The notes beneath the pieces were generated by a model. The model ran no database searches. It had not been told where the DNA came from and was given only the letters and a program-made list of their open reading frames with translations. Of a DNA stretch of 64,000 bases, positions 32,409 through 46,408 are shown piece by piece; within the stretch, counting starts at the first letter, position 1, and each line of letters begins with the position of its first letter. The DNA comes from Sambucus nigra (Eukaryota; Streptophyta; Magnoliopsida; Dipsacales; Adoxaceae). The position numbers and the translations under genes are program-made. The stretch spans positions 3,084,046-3,148,045 of the forward strand of contig OX422214.1 in the NCBI GenBank assembly GCA_949130495.1. The letters are read 5' to 3'.

Positions 32409-35400
32409 TACTTCCCCCCTTACAACGGAATTTCATCCCGAAATTCAGAAAAAGTATACAAGGTACAGACAACGATGTAAAAATATTGTGCATCGCATCC
32501 CGGCGCTCACAAGTAAGCTACTCCGTACCACCCATATAGTACGCTATCGATTACCCTTAATAATGAACACTTCACATGTGTTTGCTTTAAACTCCAGGTT
32601 ACCCTGTCATATAGGCTCTCGCCCAAGCCTTTCTGCTTAGGTTTCATTACTTCAACTTTATTTTATATTTTCACTATCTAGCCTTCTACTATTTGCACCT
32701 TACTAGATTTATCCTCTTTTCGTATACATACAAATTCTTCTCTTGTCGTTCATACAAGTAAATTGGTTATGCAATATATATTTCACACATAATATATACG
32801 ATAATATCGATTCTTCTCCGACATTTGTAATCATAACTGGTTCCTTACCTTTAACTATCAAGGAGGACAACAACAAAGTTTACCGTACCATACTTCTATT
32901 GGCACTCTGCCCGAACGTGAACTTATAGGAGTTATTTGGACACAAATTCCACTAATGGAAAGTACTGCTCCTGCCTCCTCTGAGATCTCAGTGTCCACAT
33001 AAAATTTTCTCTCCCGCATCCGATTAAACCGCTTGCCCTGCCCATCCCTTTCTGGGTATTAGTCCATACTCAGTTGCATTTTAGTACCTATAATCTTACC
33101 ATCTCAGCTACATGAGAAGATCTTTGGGGATACTCCTCCATTCTCTAGTGGAAGGAGCCCCTACTGATTTCAAATTGTCCGCCCTTTTTCTATCAGTCAG
33201 CTGACCCACTACAAGACTAACTTTGAGGATTCCTCTATGTTAAACCCATTACCACTGTTATTTGTATCTTGATACATTTTATACTCTCTTGAATGTACTT
33301 ATAATCGTGATACGTGTGACACAAGTCTCTTTTCCCGCTCAAAAATCTCAGTTTATTTTGAAACGTAAGTCTCTAACAAATCTTATGGAGTAATCTTCGG
33401 CTTACCCGACTACATGTTATCGAATTCACAAGATAATAATAATCCACCATTTGATTCAATCCCTTAGGGCTCCCATACACTGTATGCCTCGTGCATCATT
33501 ATACAAAAGACATAAAATCTTCTTACCTCAATTCTTCCACACTCGTTATCCTGATGTGGTAGGGGTGCACTCAACCGCCCCACTAATCATAACTTAATCA
33601 ATCCTTCAATGGCATCATTCATCTATTCCGAAAAATAATAAGGCTAGGATACTCTATTGGCCTTAAGTTATAAAAGAATTATTAACTCCCAATTATATTC
33701 CTTTATATGTACCCACATACAAAACTTATGTACTATCGACCAAACATCTCTCCAACTCCCGACATTTGCCAGTTTCATGCGTGGGATGTCTCGCAAAGTG
33801 AAATCCAACCAAGGAACCCCCCCCGATACACTACTATCTAACCTAGTCGGTTGTCGAGGTCCGTAAGTCCTTCAGTACATACTATGTACTTTCCCATAAT
33901 CTACGAATTGTGACATAAAAGTTTACTCGTCCACTCTCATGTCCCTAAAAATGTAACATGAAGCATGGCGCCCTCACTATCCCCAAGTACTTGGCGCTAT
34001 AAATATATAACGAGCTATATTTCGCCGCTCGATAAGAACACAATGTATTCTAAGTCTTAACATGAAAGTTGAGGTCTATAATACCATGAAAGTTTCATAT
34101 ATACTCATATCTATGCCCAACCCTATTTCAAGTGGCACCGCTCAAAACTAAGATCACTCCTCCCGGAGTATTCGACACGAAAATCATATCACAACATTTT
34201 TACTATCGTTTAACCATATGGTCATTAATCACTACACATTACCATAATAAACTCTACTAAAGTTGACTCAATGCAGTAGTAAATTATAATAGCAAAACAC
34301 ATTCTTAGGGCCCGCCCAGTTCACTCACGAGCAATCATCAAAATGCCCTGCTAATAACGAGAAATACGTTTGTAACAAGACTATTAAAACTAACGTTCCC
34401 ACTAAACTTGACTCGCACGTGAAGTTTAGGGTTTCCAATTTACATAAAAGTTGTGGCATACCCATGTCACTAGAATCTATCCTTTATTCACAAGGAAGAA
34501 GTAAAACCTCACCAGTCTCTCCAAATCACAGGGTCTTAGCACGTGGTTGCCATCACGACCCATTAACATCTGCAATCGTTATACATCTTAGGATTTCATC
34601 CTATAGCTGTCCCCTCTCACTATGGACAATTTATTCCATCTTGTGAATTTCACGCCCATTATTGAAAAGTTAGCCCAAACTCTCTAGGCCTCAATTATAG
34701 CTTTATTAAACTCCCGTTTACATTATGGGTCCCATAGACCCTGACATACTGTATGCTACTATTAACGAGGACTCTACTGGTTCAGCCTGAACACGTCACT
34801 CTCAGGTTATAAATTTCCTGGGCCTAATTCTCTTGACCCTAAATTCCTTCGCTGAACGTCTCACTCCTCCAGTTGTTATGCCTAACTGGCAGGATTTACA
34901 ATTTCTAATCTTTTCGGTCTCACTTCTCAATTGTCGACACATTCAACACTTGTAGTTCTACTTCCTTCACCTAGGGAAAACTTCACGAACCATTTCCCCA
35001 TCACTGGTCCTACTGACCATTTTGGGAATGTCCTTCTCTCGGACCGACAGTCTTAACTCACTATTATTCTTCCATTATCCCTTTGGATACCCTAACTATT
35101 CGGAACTATGGTTGTCCTCCATGGCCCTGATTGACTTCATCGTCCTCTTGAAGTTAATCACCTAAAATCATCTAATCGAGTTCCCTATTGGTTATACTCC
35201 CATGTGGTGTTTCACTAACACCGTTATGTTCAGTTCTGCCCTTCAGACATATTCTCTAACCTTCTTTGCTCACTTTTTTTGGAAAGACTGCAATCACTAG
35301 AAACCGTATAACTTCGATGACATAAACATTAGTCATCCTAGATGGATTCCTCATCCATGCTTGTATTCTACTCATGGGTCCTTTATCATCTATAGACCCT

Positions 35401-36194
35401 TTGGATAATTTATGCCCCTCTTCCAGATTCGAAGTTCATTATGCAATTTAACCTTTCTCTCACGATCGGTTTCTATCTTACCCATTGTGCTAAAAATCAA
35501 AATTTCACTCGCATTTTGTTACCACAACGAATGGAAGACCTCAACGTCAAATCATACCCAAATTTCTTTCTAAATTTCAAATACACTTCTTCATATATGG
35601 TGATTGCCTCTAATCACTACATGATGCTCCTAAGAGCTATAACTTTTAACTCCAAATGTAATTATGAGTGTCGTCACACCCCACTCTACACCACTGCCTT
35701 CGGATTTTCCTACTTTCGCTGGTCTATTATATTTTCTCATTTTCTTCTTCACATCTTCATCGATGGGTTTTCAAAAGAGTCCCTCTGATTTCCCCCTTAT
35801 CGACTATGTTAGGTGGTCCTGAAATCACTCCACCATTATCTACGACTATTTCCTGGGAATCCACAGTTCCCGAGTGACGATTTTACTATCTCTTACTTAA
35901 GTAATTCTCATGGTGATTTTTGTCCCGATCACTCTTCCTTGATTACTCTATGTCTTCTGTTGAGCCTCTTCTCCCGGAGTTCTTCTTACGTCCTTCGCTG
36001 GTCGTGCTAAAATTTTTGATTTTTGAATCACACCGAATTTTGTATAATGAGTCACATCCATTACAATTCGCAGTGGGAGAACGTAAGTCGCATACGTAAG
36101 GGAACACAACAATCCTCTCATAAGTCTCTACATCAAAGAACGATATGCTGAAACGCAATAAGCTGCACTGATACTAAGGACACTAGAACCTGAT
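32409..36194 (-). other. Interior of element D, no recognisable genes
   Basis: 3.8 kb without a supported frame on either strand; the longest plus-strand frame (35441-35788) lacks any known motif. Sequences such as CGTGGGATGTCTCGCAAAG (about 33780-33800) are shared with element C. Best read as a gag-pol region decayed past recognition or a non-autonomous filler. Confidence 0.55.
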
Positions 36195-36206
36195 GCTCTG
36201 ATACCA
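36195..36206 (-). other. Element D primer-binding site
   Basis: The minus strand reads TGGTATCAGAGC, perfect Met-tRNA site, two bases from the LTR. Confidence 0.9.
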
Positions 36207-37164
36207 CCTGTGATACCCCGCCCAATTAAATATAGGGTGATCAGTCCTCTACCAATTCAAAACAGGATATTCAGTTGGTTCATTCTTAGCATCACTGTCA
36301 AAAAACTTTTTAACATATTAATCACCTAATATAAAATTAAGCTAGGTGCAAAACATTTCCAATTTAGTAAAACCAAGTAAATCCATTTTCATTAAATTTC
36401 AAAATATAAACCATTCACCACACATAGGAATGTAATAAATACTGAACAAGAATCAAATACTTAACTAAATAAGACTGAGTAAAAACTCACAGTTCAAAAC
36501 TCCAAACCATGAACTAAACTGAATACAATAACTCTGATGAAAGAACTAGAAGTGGGCGACATATGCCCTAAACAAGAAGTCTAGATGAAATTTAATGGAA
36601 AGGATAGATGCGCCTACTGTAAAGACCTACAACTTCCACAACAGCTGCAGCACGTCAAGCAATCCAAATCTCTAAATCCGATACTCCTGTGGCTGAGCAC
36701 CTGATATAATACATACATATAGAAACAGAGAGAATAGATACAAGAAATGGGATAGAGCCCGATGTGTAAAAATGATTTAGCAAGTATTTAAAACTTGTTC
36801 TTAAAACAATTCTTATACGCATGTTAGTTATCGAACTCTCACATGCGTTTCTCACCTCTCGTCTATTGTGCACGCCTAACGTACATCTAATCTCCCCCTA
36901 GTTATACCTACCAGTCTAACTAGTCAAAAACCATACTAATACTAACTATGCTCACTAGTAGTATTCCCGTATCGCCCATACAATACGCTATTCAGATAGT
37001 TTACCTCACATACTAAATTTGATTATTCACCGTTTGAATGGTTAATCTATTATCCACTAAGATAATTTTACTTATCATTTTCATTTTATCTACTAGTCTC
37101 ACAAAGTAGAAAGTTAGCCAAGTACACTCATACATATATATAGTCTCATCATCCCTATATATAT

Positions 37165-37705
37165 ACAGTAATCCTGCACTCTTAGGTTAAGACCACTTGG
37201 TGCATTGTAATGATTATTATTATTACCACGTCTACTAATTTCACACAGTAGAAATATTCACAAGTTCATATATATATATATATATATATATAGTCACATC
37301 ATCCCTATACATACACATATATATATACTAATCCTGCACCCCCGGGCTAAGACCCATTAGTACACCTATCCAGAATATCATGCATCCCCAGGTTAGCGCC
37401 CATTAATGCTCTTATCAATAATAATTCAGCACCCCCAGGTTATCACCCATTAGTGCGCCTAATAATAGAATCTTGCATCCCCGGGTTAGCACCCATTAAT
37501 GCACCTATCAATATTAATTAATCACCCCCGGGTTATCACCCATTAGTGCGCCTAACAATAATCATCCTTGTACCCCCGGGTTATCACCCATTAGTACACT
37601 TAACAATAGAGTTTCTGCACCCCCGAGTTATCACACATTAGTGCGCTTAACTATAAGGTTATTACACCCCCGGGTTATCACCCATTAGTGCTCTTAACAA
37701 TAATA
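37165..37705. repeat. Minisatellite of about 45 bp in the element D 5' LTR
   Basis: Same array as in the 3' LTR with the same unit order, preceded by a (TA)n run near 37268-37292. The unit number looks the same in both LTRs. Confidence 0.88.
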
Positions 37706-38002
37706 TCACATAATAGGCATACACACATCCTATTATAATTTATAGGTATTTATCTAACCTACATAGATACTCCTCATACGTATTTTAACCTCATTACTAC
37801 GTATAGTATAAATAATTAGATTACTATCTCTCTCGTAATCTCCAAGGTACATTCTCTCTATACCGAAATAATTAAAGTATTAATTCTCACATACTTTTCC
37901 CAAAATTCTTTCATATTTGAATTTACTATTTGGTAGTTTCTCTCACTCCAATAAACGGACAAACTCCAAACTGGACTCTAAGAAAATTCCCAGAAATTCA
38001 CC

Positions 38003-38140
38003 CTGTCGTTTCAACCAGAATGACATGTCGTTCGAACCAGAATGAAATGTCGTTCGAACGACTTCCAATGTCATTCGAACCACTTCGCGCGAGATCACCA
38101 TCTCGTTTGACCCATTTCGCGTGAGATCGCGCGAGATTGC
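38003..38140. repeat. TTCGAA-centred array in the element D 5' LTR
   Basis: Same array as 31105-31243 with small differences, including an additional CGCGCGAGATCACC unit. Confidence 0.8.
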
Positions 38141-39305
38141 ACTGTTCATCTTCCTGCCCAGATTTTCAGCATTTTTCACCATTTTTGTACCTAAAAACCT
38201 CTAAGATTTAACACCCAACATCTCATCATCAATACCCATCAACACCTAACAGGTTATAAATCATTCCTAACCTCTTAGGATCATTAATTCGTCATAAATC
38301 ATCATAATTATATAAAATCCCCAAATCAATTCATATGAACCCTAGTTTCCGAAATTCCAATTAAAGAACCTAATCAACCCAGATTTGTTCATCAATATAT
38401 AAAGGAATTACCTAATTCATCCTCTACATTCATGACAAAAATTTTATAGCTAATTACCCCAATCTCTAATCACCATTTATCCTCCAATTTTCACCCAATT
38501 AACATGTAAATCAAGGACTGAATTAACCTACACTAACATGAGTATGATTATTGTTAAAGAAAGCAAGTAATAAACCCTTGCCTTGAATATGACGGTCTGA
38601 TCCGTTAGTGATGTTGGTATATACGCGTTCCTCTCTTCTCAATCAATTCATTGGTGGTCACAGTTGTGCAAGGTGAGGATGATTTGGCCCTTTTCTCTTG
38701 GAATTAGCTCTCCCTCACACCTCCTATAGCCGTTCTTAACTTCCTGTAACTTGTTAACCCTAATGGACTTTCCTTGGCTGATATAATTACTCTTAATTTT
38801 CGTCCATTAATTTAGCCCAAAAATACAATTTACCAAAATGCCCACTCGGGGTGCCGGTTAGGCCTAAAATTGACCCGGGACCCAAACTAAATACCCGAGT
38901 ATACTATTCTGACTATCTCGACCCTTCCGGACTCAACGGCGCAATCGAAATGGACATACGAGTTACTTAAAATAAATTCTCTTTTTATTCCATTCAATTA
39001 GTCCCGACACGACTCACACGCGTGTCAGATTTAAATTACCAAACTGCCGTATTTCAAACTTCCGACAATTTATCAAATATCATAATTCCATATTACATAT
39101 CACAAAGTAATATTTGATAGTTCATAACAATAAGTATTAACCCTTGGCACACTAGTTAATAATTATTTTAATTCGGATAAAAAACAAATTAATTCCTCGC
39201 ATTTTAATTTAATTACTCCAATAATAATAATTAATCGCATATTTATTCCTATAATAATAATTAATCACACAATTATTTAAATCGTCAAAAACACGGGGTG
39301 TTACA

Positions 39306-39832
39306 CTCTCTCTTCTCTCTTCTCTCTCTAAGTCTAGAACATAAGATTGAGAAATAAAAGGGGTTGGAAGACTTAAACGGGGACTTAACGTTAATTCCCC
39401 TCTTTAAATGTTGATACACCATTAAAATGACTCGTAACAACATAATTAAGTCATAACCTGTCAAAAGTGCCCGAAACTCAAAAATACAACTTGGCACTTA
39501 TTTTGACTATCTCGACTATTTCAAAACTAACTGCACCCTCTAAATTAGCATCCGGAATATCGCATGATATTTTATGTACCAACATCATTTTAATTCATTA
39601 ATAATGCTCAAATTTGAATATAAGTCATAACCGTCGCTTTAAGGCACAACGACGCAATAAATCGCAATGTAATGCTATTTACATTCACATAACAGTAAAT
39701 AGACAAAACATGGTAATTATTATCTCTTAAATAACTTAAAATAATATTTACCTCAACTTTATTTTATTTCACAATATTAACCCATCAAGCAATTTAATAT
39801 AAAATAATCACTCAAAAGTAAGGGTTATTACA
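39306..39832 (-). repeat. Element C 3' LTR, second piece
   Basis: Matches 44733-45252 (for example GCATCCGGA, AAGGCACAACGACGCAATAA) and ends AGGGTTATTACA. CTCTCCCCCTT follows directly; on the minus strand this is the polypurine tract AAGGGGGAGAG. Confidence 0.88.
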
Positions 39833-42391
39833 TACTCTCCCCCTTACAAGGGAATTTTGCCCTCAAAATTCAGGCGTACCATATAACAAGATGAAGGGTG
39901 TACTTTTCTAAAATATCGTTCTGTCATCCCTAGCAAATTCCTCGACAGTGTGGTGTCCCTACTGGACTTGGACTAAGGTCACCACTTTCGATCTTAGTCT
40001 ACACTCCTCGTGCTCTAAAATAGCATCCAGTTGTTCCTCATGAACCATCGTTCCTACCTTTTCAACAAAGGAATAAAATGCCTATATCGAGCCTACGTTA
40101 CACCCTTCCTAGGGAATATAGGCACCAAAACTTGATCCCCTACCTCGAATCCTACATGACCTCTATTCTCATCGGCATAGCTCTTCAAAGTATGCGGCTC
40201 AATGAACTCAGTCATCAAAGATGTATTCCCAGACCATTCCAAGTCCAAAGAGTTTATTGTCTTCTATTTCTAACCAACGAGCAGGCGAACTACTCATCCA
40301 GCTGCACAAGGACACATATGTGCCATACCTATGGTGAAACGATACGAATTATTATCTGAAAATTCGGCCCATAAAAGCTACTACCCCTATTCTTCCTTTA
40401 AGCTAAACACGTACATTCGAGGTATGACTTCCGACATTTGGTTAACTCTCTCTAGTTGTTCATCCATTTACGGGCGGTAGAATGTACCCAACTTCAATTC
40501 GATTCCCAGTACTTCCTGAAAATATTACAAAAATTTTGACACAAAAATCTAGTCTCTGTCCAACACTATTTTGATAGGCACCTCATACAGCTCCATAACT
40601 CCACCATAAAGAGCTAGGCATCCTCCTCTGTAACTAGTCCACCCATATTGGCCGAAAAGCAGCAATTTGGTCAAAAGATCAACAATTACTCAAATTGGAT
40701 CATGACCGTTGCGATACCGGTACTTCAATGAGAATATCCATGGATACACCCTTCCATATCTACACTGGTACTCTAATGGTTACAATGATCCCATTGATCG
40801 TTGGTAATCTACATTCACCAATTAACAAGTGGCGGATTATGCAGAAAACTCATAAATGCCCCTTCCTCACGCTTGCACTACCCTCATTACACTAATAGGT
40901 GTAATAGTCAACATTAACATAAATGTCTTTAATAGCGTCCTCCTGGTTAAGCTTGTTCTACTTGGTTTTTTATGCCTCCTCTAGTCTCCTCCACGGGTTT
41001 TGTTCTCGGCGCATCCACTACCCCATTCCCATTCCCTTAGTGATAATGAATATCGAATTAATAGTCTTTCACTAACTCCAACCACCAGCTCTATCGCCCC
41101 AACAACCTATTGCAACAACTTATAGTCCGTGAAAAGACCAAATTTCTTCCCCAGGAGATAGTGCCTCCATATCTTTAAGGCGAATACTACCACTACGAAC
41201 TCAAAATCAAGCGTGTGATAATACTTCTCACGGGGATTAAGCTTGTGAGACGCATGAACAACGTCTCCATGCTCCAGTATTAACACTTCCCAATCTGGGT
41301 AGAAACTCATCCATTAATACCGAGAAATCCACTCTCGATATTGACAACGCGAGTGCAGGAGTGGAAATCATCTTAGCATTTCACACTCCACAAGCTGGGT
41401 TACCGACGTAATTCTCTTTCTAAGATGGGCCTCATCTTCTTTTCTGACTGGTGTCCTGAACTACTCCAAATTCCATACTCCTTATTTCTGGGGACCTAAT
41501 CCTTCTTAGAGTTAACCCACCAATCTTCTCATGGTTAAATCCTTACGGTATTCCTAAAACGACGCCGCATGCCCTATTGGCCTTACTTCCTAACAATCCT
41601 AAGGTCGATGTGTTTCCTATTCACGTCGAATAAGTACTTATACTAACTATATCCCTAGTTCCCAAGACCTTTCTTAATTTTTGACATTCACTCGGTTTCA
41701 CGCGTGGGACGTCTCGCAAAGCGAAATCTGAACAAGGAACCCTCCCGTTACACTACTACCTCGCATCGTCAGTCATCAAGATATAACTGCCTAAGGCACA
41801 TGATCGGGACCGCTAAAATTCTAAATCGTAACCCTACTTATACATTTCTACTTCTATGTCCTACCATTTCGGCGAAATGAAAACCTAACTAATCAGGCGC
41901 CTACTTTCTGCAAAGTGTTACGAATCCTTTAGCCAAATATATATATATATATACATCCTCTTAAATGGCCTTCTCATCAAGGCCTAACTATAGATCTCTA
42001 TCCTACTTCCTTATCTTTGTCTCACCCACATCTATCAAATGAGAGAACTATATTTAGTGCTTCTGCACCTCACATTAACTTTTTATTAGCCCCTAATCAA
42101 TCACATGATTCTCGGCTAAAACCCTCAAAACCAACATCCTAACATAAAGTAACATATCTCCACTCCCAATGTCGTTAAGGTTCGTGCGTGGAGTGTCTCG
42201 CAAGAGAAATCCAAATGTAGTAACCCTTACTTTTGAGTGATTATTTTATATTAAATTCTTACATTACCACAGGAGAACGGAATCTCACAAGAGGAATAAA
42301 TGATCCTAATCCTAAGGCTCTATATCAAATCAAAAGCAACGCTGAAAGCGTAGTATATCCGCACAAACTCCTAAGGACACCAGAACCTGAT
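39833..42391 (-). pseudogene. Interior of element C with an RNase H relic
   Basis: The 2.56 kb interior has no open gag-pol. At 41107-41310 the minus strand keeps SHKLNPREKYYHTLDFEFVV-type sequence, FALKIWRHYLLG and LFTDYKLLQ, clearly the gypsy RNase H block also seen in element A (position 350-480). A block around 41697-41750 (CGCGTGGGACGTCTCGCAAA) recurs near 33778-33800 in element D and 42184-42215, so C and D share internal ancestry. The rest is too decayed to assign. Confidence 0.6.
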
Positions 42392-42403
42392 GCTCTAATA
42401 CCA
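42392..42403 (-). other. Element C primer-binding site, one mismatch
   Basis: The minus strand reads TGGTATTAGAGC, one base from the Met-tRNA primer site, two bases from the LTR edge. Confidence 0.7.
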
Positions 42404-42405
42404 TA

Positions 42406-45252
42406 TGTGACACCCCGCTAATTAAAATAAGAGGTGGCAAGCCCATTATCCCAATAAATACAGGAATCATAGATGGTCCATTCTTAGCATCACTGTCGTG
42501 AAAATAATAATATGAAATAACCACCAATTATTTTAGAAAACGGTTGTCAAATTTAATTTTGTAAGTTAAAAGAAAATCATTTAGACAATCCAATTTCAAA
42601 AGAAGGTGGATATAAAAATCAACGAGTAATGGTAACAATAATGTATAAAGTAATAACCGAATAAGCTGTCGGTTAACAGACTAATAATACAAGCAGGTTA
42701 CACCGAGTATTACAATTAAATATCAAATTATTTTAAACGAGTACAAAACATGGGCACACGCCGGAATAAGTAAATGGTCTTGTCTAGAGTACAAATGATA
42801 GAAGCGTCTATAACGAATATCCTACAACATCCGCAAAATGTTATAGCTCCAGGAAAACTTGAATGGAGAGGTCAATACGGGAGTCCTTGCGGATGAGCAC
42901 CTGGACGAACAATGAATTCCTGCAAAACAAAGAGATATAGACGGGTCAAGTCCCGGTTTGATAGGATCACCATGTGAATAAAATGCATGACAGTTATGAA
43001 TATCTAATCATCATCATGAACTAAACTTTCTCTCACAATTAATCACAAAATTTCTCACCTCTCATTCTAAAAGCACAACCTAGCGCAATATCAATGACAA
43101 TGGTCAATGTTCATATATGCATGGGAGAAATCATCTACTCTCACTCAATGAGATTTCATTTCAGTTTTTCACAATTTAAATGCATAGGTCCTTTTTCTCT
43201 CTAGGAAATATATTTAAAGCAATTTATGTCTCAAAGTGCTTCACCAATACAGTTCTATACCATTTAACTTTATAGTTCCCTTTTTTCTTTGGGAAACATA
43301 TTGAAAGCAGTTTATCTCACAAAATGCTTACAATCATTACAAATCCCACTTTATTAAGAATAGTTATAATCACATATATATAACGATTCTAAGACCGTCC
43401 TTCCGAGTTTCGCCACTGGACGCGCCCCTAAATGTCTATCATCTTCCAGGGCCTATCGCACAAGACAACCTGGGCATCCTACATCGCGTGATGTCAGGAA
43501 GCGGCCATATACCTTCGACAGTGAGTCATAACCACACCCGGAATTATCCCACTGCCAACAATAATCACACAATATGATAAATGATCATATGACCGAGGAT
43601 TATATTCCCCCTGCATTCACTAGCCAGGGGAATTCACCTCATATGCGTAACTTCCCCTATGGTAGTGATTTAGAGTGGTGTGTATATGAAAATTATCATT
43701 TCCAAAATTATTTTTCCATTTGAAAATATTCACTTTTTACATTCTCAAGACCATTTATACTTAACCATTAAGTACCAATTTTAAAATAAGCATTTCTTAT
43801 TCTCGAAGTCATATTTTGTTAATGACCTAGGACCCGAAGTGCCATTATCCTCACACTAGTATCCAAGAGTCCAAAGTAATATCATAATTCATCAAAAGTA
43901 ATTTCCCTCAATACTATTCTCCCAAAAAGTCCCAAACATTACCATTCTACTTTTCGTTAGTTCTAGGCTAACTTCCTATATCAAACGAAACATTAACCCC
44001 TATAAACCAACCCATGGGATAAGCCCAATTAACCCCATGCTAACCTAGGATATTTGTCTCTCTAAAATAAACCTCTAATACTCTTTATTACTTCTCAAGA
44101 GAAGTTTCCTAAGCCTTGAACCTAAAAGAAAAGGACTAAAAACAAAGCTAGAAAAATCCTACAAAATAGCAAGGTTTCCGAATCGATTCGCCTAGGGCCG
44201 AACCGATTCACCCATGACTGCGAATCGATTCACCCAAAACTGACATACTGTCTTAGCCCGAATCGATTCGGGCTTAACCCGAATCGATTTGGTTCCTCAG
44301 ACTTGTATCCACACTTAATAGTGAATCGATTCGCTGATGAGGGCGAATCGATTCGCCCTGGTCGAATTGCCGAGAAATGACTACGGTTTATATGAACCCT
44401 AAAATCCCCAAAACCCAAATCTTCCATCTCCTTCAACCCCAATAACTAATAATCCCACCAAATCATTTCTACACAACTACTAACTAGTAAATTCATCTCA
44501 AATCATAGTTAAATCAAAGATTAAGTGTTTAAATCCCAAAAAACCCCAACAACCCAATAATGGATAAAACTCCAAAAACACAACCATATATGCAATTTAT
44601 TCACATTAAATCATACACCCGCAAGTTAAAAACTTGCCTCAAGTTTGTAGTCTCGGGTTCTCTTCCCGTAGCAACGATTTTCCAGCTCCAATCTTTATTT
44701 CTATCTTTTCTCCCATTTTCATCCAAGATCTCTCTTCTCCCTTCTCTCTCTAAGTCTAAAACATAAGAATGAGAAATAAAAGGGGTTGGAATTATTAAAC
44801 TGGCACTTAACGTTAATTCCCCTATTTAAATTTTGATATACCATTAAAATGACTCGTAACTACATAATTGAGTCAAAACCTGTCAAAAGTGTCTGAAACT
44901 CAAAAATACAACTTGGCACTTATTTTGACTATCTCGACTATTTCAAAACTAACCGCACCCTTTAAATTAGCATCCGGAGTATCGCATAATATTTTATGTT
45001 CCAACGTCATTTTAATTCATTAATAATGCTCAAATTTGAATATAAGTCATAACCGTCGCTTTAAGGCACAACGACGCAATAAATCGTAATGTGATGCTAT
45101 TTACATTCACATAACAGTAAATAGGAAAAACATGGTAAATATTCTCTTAAATCACTTACAATAATATCTATCTCAACTTTCTTTTATTTTACAAAATTAA
45201 CCCATCAGGCAATTTAATATAAAATAATCACTTAAAAGTAAGGATTATTACA
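42406..45252 (-). repeat. Element C 5' LTR
   Basis: 2,847 bp, plus strand TGTGACACCCCGC to GATTATTACA. It is the only full-length copy. Contains the AATCGATT palindrome array at 44179-44357. Confidence 0.88.
44179..44357. repeat. AATCGATT palindrome array in the element C 5' LTR
   Basis: Second copy of the array, with six of seven units keeping AATCGATT. Corresponding units differ by single bases between the two LTRs (for example AACCGATT here against AATCGATT there). Confidence 0.85.
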
Positions 45253-46010
45253 AATTGGTTCTTATGGTTTAAGCCATTGCGGTGATTATGATTTATTGGT
45301 TTCTATTTAGGCTATAATTATGGATCAATTTTATGATTGTTGCAATAGTGCAATACCGTTTTTAAATATGACTTTTGTTAGAACATGTTACACCAAGATT
45401 AATATATTGTCATACTAGATGATAGACATTTATTATGAACTATTTATAAAATATTTTAGCAAAATATATGAAAGTTATAAGTTAGATCACTTGACACATT
45501 AAAATAATTAGGGCAACGTGTGAATAACATGATGAATTAATATCGATTTCCCTTTAATTATCTTTAGAGTGTTCCCCTATATGTTTTAACACTTCCTAAA
45601 AAAGGAGAATCGTGCATACTTTTTCTCCCCCCCCCCCCCCCATTTTTCCCTCCTAAACGATAAACCTAATTTCAAACCCTCTATATCATTCTTCCTGTTG
45701 AATCCTCCATAAAATCTACAGTACTGATAATAAGTAACGTATTTCTTCTTGTAATTTTATCTTTCATTCATCTTCATTTTCTTCTAACATTCCATTTTTA
45801 AACTTTATTCATCTTCTTCGTTCAAACCAATCAGATATGGAAGACTATCTACCACCTCGGTCACTCATTATTTATTGCTAGCCTCTTCACCTTTATTTTG
45901 AATTCGATGACCTACTCGAGAAGACTCTGGTCTTGTTGCCAAATGTATGCAATTTTATTTCTTGATTATCATTCCCATTCATACATTATACTCTAGGGTT
46001 AGTATTTTGA
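45253..46010. other. Non-coding flank, 15-C homopolymer
   Basis: AT-rich, nothing recognised apart from a run of 15 C at 45627-45641. Confidence 0.5.
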
Positions 46011-46408
46011 GAGGAAGACTAACCTACATCATGATGTATCACATCATACATCACACCTAGTTTTAGGTCTTAAGAAACTTTTTTCCCAAACTTGTTATTT
46101 TTCTCTTGAAATTAATTTCTAATCAACACATATTCAAAAACTTAGGTCCAAATACATTTTGTATCTATTTTTAAAAAAATCACAAAAAACTGTTGGCCTA
46201 CACGCTTATAAATAAGGTATTTTGAGCTATTTTTCATGGATTTTTTTAAAATAGCTACAAAATGTATTTTGACCTAATTTTTTGAACATGGGTTTATTGG
46301 AAGGTTAATATCAAGAGAAAAATAAAATAAAAAAAAAAAAATTTTATGGCCTACAAATAGGTGTGATGTATGGATGATGTATAGAGCATCATGTAGGTGA
46401 GCTTCTCC
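46011..46408. mobile_element. Mutator-type MITE, long inverted repeat with 10-bp target duplication
   Basis: 398 bp that folds on itself: the left arm (ACCTACATCATGATG, CATACATCACACCTA, TTAGGTCCAAATACATTTTG) is mirrored by the right arm (CAAAATGTATTTTGACCTAA, TAGGTGTGATGTATG, CATCATGTAGGT). The flanks are AGTATTTTGA at 46001-46010 and the same ten bases at 46409-46418. Terminal repeats of tens of bp and a 9-11 bp duplication are typical of Mutator-like elements. No transposase inside. Confidence 0.8.

Larger units (their letters stand above)
29322..39305 (-). mobile_element. Element D: long-LTR Ty3/gypsy element inserted in the element C LTR
   Basis: LTRs 29322-32408 and 36209-39305 (about 3.09 kb each) with a 3.8 kb interior. 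Flanks TTCTC and CTCTC differ at one of five bases, and the uninterrupted site is visible in the other C LTR near 44729-44745. The primer site beside 36209 gives minus orientation. No gag-pol frame survives. Confidence 0.87.
36209..39305 (-). repeat. Element D 5' LTR
   Basis: Plus strand TGTGATACCCCGCCC to GGGGTGTTACA. Differs from the 3' LTR by scattered substitutions (about 11 in the first 150 bases, fewer elsewhere), so the insertion is not recent. Confidence 0.9.
27349..45252 (-). mobile_element. Element C: decayed Ty3/gypsy LTR element, interrupted by element D
   Basis: Two long direct repeats, 27349-29321 plus 39306-39832 (3' LTR, 5'-truncated on the plus strand) and 42406-45252 (5' LTR), enclose a 2.6 kb interior. 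A Met-tRNA primer-like site next to 42406 gives minus orientation. The interior retains only an RNase H relic. The left 350 bp of the 3' LTR are missing. Confidence 0.8.

Noticed and set aside
35441..35788. 115-aa plus-strand frame in element D
   Set aside because: No motif, AT-driven, located in a decayed element interior in antisense.
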